DNA from: Planctomycetaceae bacterium | Lineage (GTDB): Bacteria > Planctomycetota > Planctomycetia > Planctomycetales > Planctomycetaceae | NCBI GenBank assembly: GCA_020426085.1 | Contig: JAGQQP010000123.1 | Location: 1 to 9,301 of the forward strand | DNA: 9,301 bases | Reading direction: 5' to 3' | Part shown: in pieces, positions 8,519-9,301 of the stretch | How the letters are laid out: each line of letters begins with the position of its first letter | Position numbering within the stretch: position 1 is the stretch's first letter | Program-made: the position numbers and the translations under genes | The notes under the pieces: model-generated | What the model was told of the DNA's origin: nothing | The model's database searches: none | What the model saw: only the letters and a program-made list of their open reading frames with translations

Positions 8519-8564
8519 TGCTTCCGTTCAGGAGTCTCTCCAAGATTCTCAGAACTCCTTTCAG

Positions 8565-8576
8565 GGAACCGGTTCC
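8565..8576. repeat. Perfect 12-bp palindrome GGAACCGGTTCC
   Basis: It lies 5 bp beyond the stop codon of the kinase-tail gene and about 50 bp upstream of the phosphatase promoter. A further inverted repeat, AGGAGT (8530-8535) and ACTCCT (8554-8559), lies beside it. Neither is followed by a T-run on the minus strand, so termination there is doubtful; a protein-binding site is possible. Confidence 0.4.
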
Positions 8577-8581
8577 TGAGT

Positions 8582-9301
8582 TCAGGGGTTAAAATTCTGC
8601 TCTTCCTCGTTTTGCAGTGACTCGAACAGTTTTTTATAGTCTTTGGGTTCAATCTCAGGCGAATTCTGGTTCCACATCAACGCCTCATAGACGATCTTTC
8701 TCAATTCCCCATCCAGTTGATCCTGATTGTTATTCAAATACAGCTCCCAGATATCCTGGGACTTTCGTGCATGACCATTCAGGCTTTCCAACGCCATCAG
8801 ACCTGCATAGCCATTGGTTACCTGTTCCGCCTGTCCGGAATTGACCAGCTCCTGGAAAATCGCCTTTGCTTCTTCATAGCGTCCCGGTTTGATTAACAGG
8901 ACTCCCAGGCGGATTTTGGCCCGGGGGGTGTAGATTTCGTTGTCCGGATAATTCTTTATGACGGCCTGCCAGGCATCCTCGCTGTCGCCCAGGCGGGTTG
9001 CCAGAAAAAACTGCTTTGAGGCACTATCCTCTTTCGGAATGATCGTCAGTTCCGAACTTTGATTCTCTGAGGCCTGAAAGGGTGCGTCAAGTGGATTGCC
9101 GGGGCGATTCACCCAGCCGACTGCAGCGGCCACTCCCCCCAGGCACAAGGATGCCAGAATAAACGCCAGCAGCTGTTTTTGAAAACTCCGATTCCCCTGA
9201 AAAGGGAGCATTTCGCTCCAGCTGCGTCTCTGGATCCCGGGACTCTCTTCCGAGATTTTTTTGATTTCCTGCATCAACTCAGCGGCGTTCGCAGGTCGTT
9301 T
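8582..9301 (-). CDS. C-terminal part of a probable transmembrane Ser/Thr protein kinase with a TPR-like tail (5' end outside the window)
   Basis: The frame is open to the window edge, giving 239 visible residues. The first ones, KRPANAAELMQEIKKI, look like the last helix of a Hanks-type kinase domain (the RP[AS]xAxEL pattern of subdomain XI). After a short basic juxtamembrane stretch comes one membrane segment (about 43-64, LLAFILASLCLGGVAAAVGWV), then NRPGNPLDAPF. The rest (90-239) is helical and TPR-like: DAWQAVIKNYPDNE is followed by a helix pair containing GRYEEAKAIFQELV. In planctomycete receptor-like kinases this order (kinase, membrane, helical repeats) is common. The tail would lie outside the cytoplasmic membrane and could sense or dock a partner. 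Internal TTG or ATG codons at 9277-9272 could start a short membrane protein instead, but I see no ribosome binding site that favours this. Kinase identity rests on few residues; the membrane segment and repeats are clearer. Confidence 0.68.
   Translation of the reverse strand, partial: KRPANAAELMQEIKKISEESPGIQRRSWSEMLPFQGNRSFQKQLLAFILASLCLGGVAAAVGWVNRPGNPLDAPFQASENQSSELTIIPKEDSASKQFFLATRLGDSEDAWQAVIKNYPDNEIYTPRAKIRLGVLLIKPGRYEEAKAIFQELVNSGQAEQVTNGYAGLMALESLNGHARKSQDIWELYLNNNQDQLDGELRKIVYEALMWNQNSPEIEPKDYKKLFESLQNEEEQNFNP

Overview
The window looks like a chromosomal segment from a planctomycete. Three things point there: a PVC-type membrane-bound dehydrogenase, the SGNH-like secreted protein that often sits next to such genes, and several Hanks-type kinase, FHA and PP2C signalling proteins. 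The intermediate base composition and protein style recall Gimesia-like Planctomycetales, but the genus is only an inference. No rRNA, tRNA, CRISPR array, insertion sequence or phage gene was seen.

Layout, from right to left, since all genes but one are on the minus strand. At 9301-8582 is the C-terminal part of a membrane protein that is probably a transmembrane Ser/Thr kinase with a TPR-like tail. At 8442-6637 is an FHA-GAF-SpoIIE (PP2C) phosphatase, and at 6579-4579 a DinG/XPD-family helicase. A small plus-strand gene at 4144-4554, probably YbjN/CesT-like, converges on dinG. A divergent non-coding region of 453 bp at 3691-4143 separates it from a soluble Ser/Thr kinase at 3690-2518. Then come a secreted SGNH-like protein at 2336-1425 and, 71 bp further on, a PVC-type dehydrogenase that starts at 1353 and runs off the left edge.

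The two left-hand genes form a likely secreted or periplasmic pair. The right-hand genes look like regulation by protein phosphorylation. The kinase tail at the edge is followed by a phosphatase whose FHA domain could read phosphothreonine. DinG follows the phosphatase, possibly as a downstream operon member, and a second, soluble kinase lies further on. That these proteins act on one another is inference.

The most notable points are these. The phosphatase gene has its GAGG and TTG start inside the 13-nt loop of a perfect 9-bp inverted repeat. The first Fe-S ligand position of the DinG-like helicase holds Ser instead of Cys. The SGNH-like protein lacks the usual Ser and Asp of its active site. 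The complete kinase is a non-RD kinase with DIG in place of DFG. Four of the minus-strand genes use GTG or TTG starts, each fixed by a close in-frame upstream stop. No clearly new multi-gene system was found.
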